Shown one piece after another: positions 63,867 through 64,000 of a stretch of 64,000 nt of DNA (position 1 is its first letter; every line of letters starts with the position of its first letter). The notes below the pieces were generated by a model that was given only the letters and a program-made list of their open reading frames with translations, was not told where the DNA came from and made no database searches. Position numbers and translations under genes: made by a program. The DNA is taken from assembly GCF_009296025.1 (NCBI RefSeq), contig NZ_CP045178.1, positions 6,138,001-6,202,000 of the forward strand. Direction: 5' to 3'. The DNA comes from Streptomyces tsukubensis (GTDB lineage Bacteria > Actinomycetota > Actinomycetes > Streptomycetales > Streptomycetaceae).

Positions 63867-63884
63867 CCCATGTCGTGCTCTTCT

Positions 63885-64000
63885 CAAGTACGTGCTCAAC
63901 AAGTACGTGCCAAGCACGTATCAGCCAGTATCAGCACATCAGTGCGGCGAGGCATCGAAGCGTCGACACATCAGCACATCGAGACATCGACACATCAGTG
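63885..64000 (+). repeat. Short direct repeats at window end
   Basis: AAGTACGTGC occurs at about 63886 and 63900, and ACATCAG or ACATCGA-type units recur at least five times between 63935 and 64000. The array runs off the window. No gene is seen. Confidence 0.6.

Overview
This is high-GC, densely coding DNA with GTG starts and strong GGAGG ribosome sites. The gene content and order (gatA-gatB, ilvB-ilvN-ilvC-serA, leuB-ilvE, cimA, accB-accE) point to the chromosomal core of a Streptomyces. From memory, the same order of landmarks occurs in S. coelicolor between roughly SCO5499 and SCO5536, so most of the window is conserved core sequence with additions inserted into it. No rRNA, tRNA, CRISPR array or insertion sequence was recognised.

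Layout. Positions 1-4800 hold the end of gatA, a small linked gene, gatB, an acetyltransferase and small membrane or basic proteins. From 4985 to 16900 there is a giant LuxR-type ATPase regulator, a DUF6191-like protein, a lipoprotein sugar dehydrogenase, a small MerR-like regulator, an aldo/keto reductase, a 2-hydroxyacid dehydrogenase and a membrane PAS-GGDEF-EAL protein whose EAL part looks catalytically dead. From 16906 to 22652 lies ilvB-ilvN-ilvC-serA, preceded by a leader peptide and attenuator. Then come a secreted S33 peptidase, an FG-GAP repeat protein and an XRE/DUF397 cluster with two small divergent genes.

From 28340 to 40473 there is an accessory island, the most interesting part. 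Seven tightly packed minus-strand genes encode a PLP-type protein, a LanB-like (aminoacyl-tRNA-using family) protein, a GNAT/FemAB-like transferase, an ATP-grasp ligase, an Fe(II)/2-oxoglutarate amino-acid hydroxylase, a methyltransferase and an S9 peptidase. They are transcribed away from a divergent MFS exporter. I infer a small, modified, non-NRPS peptide made by tRNA- and ATP-dependent ligation, exported and perhaps processed or inactivated by the peptidase. I do not recognise it as a known pathway.

From 40993 the core resumes with proline catabolism (PucR-like regulator, proline dehydrogenase, pruA), an AAC(2')-like acetyltransferase, an acyl-CoA dehydrogenase with a palindromic operator, a purple-acid-phosphatase-like secreted enzyme, leuB, ilvE, an aldehyde dehydrogenase, an MFS symporter, cimA with a second attenuator, a TPM-domain-like protein, a YceI protein, and accB-accE.

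A second notable feature is a family of 16-bp GC palindromes (CGCGCC-GTGC-GGCGCG and variants). It occurs about 31 times in four intergenic clusters between 45850 and 59071, partly as tandem units of 24, 35, 43 and 44 bp. These palindromes create many spurious open frames that should not be annotated as genes.

The branched-chain amino-acid genes in the window (ilvB, ilvN, ilvC, leuB, ilvE, cimA) form one dispersed pathway. Two of its entry points, ilvB and cimA, each carry a leader ORF with Ile/Val/Leu codons followed by a stem with a U-run terminator.
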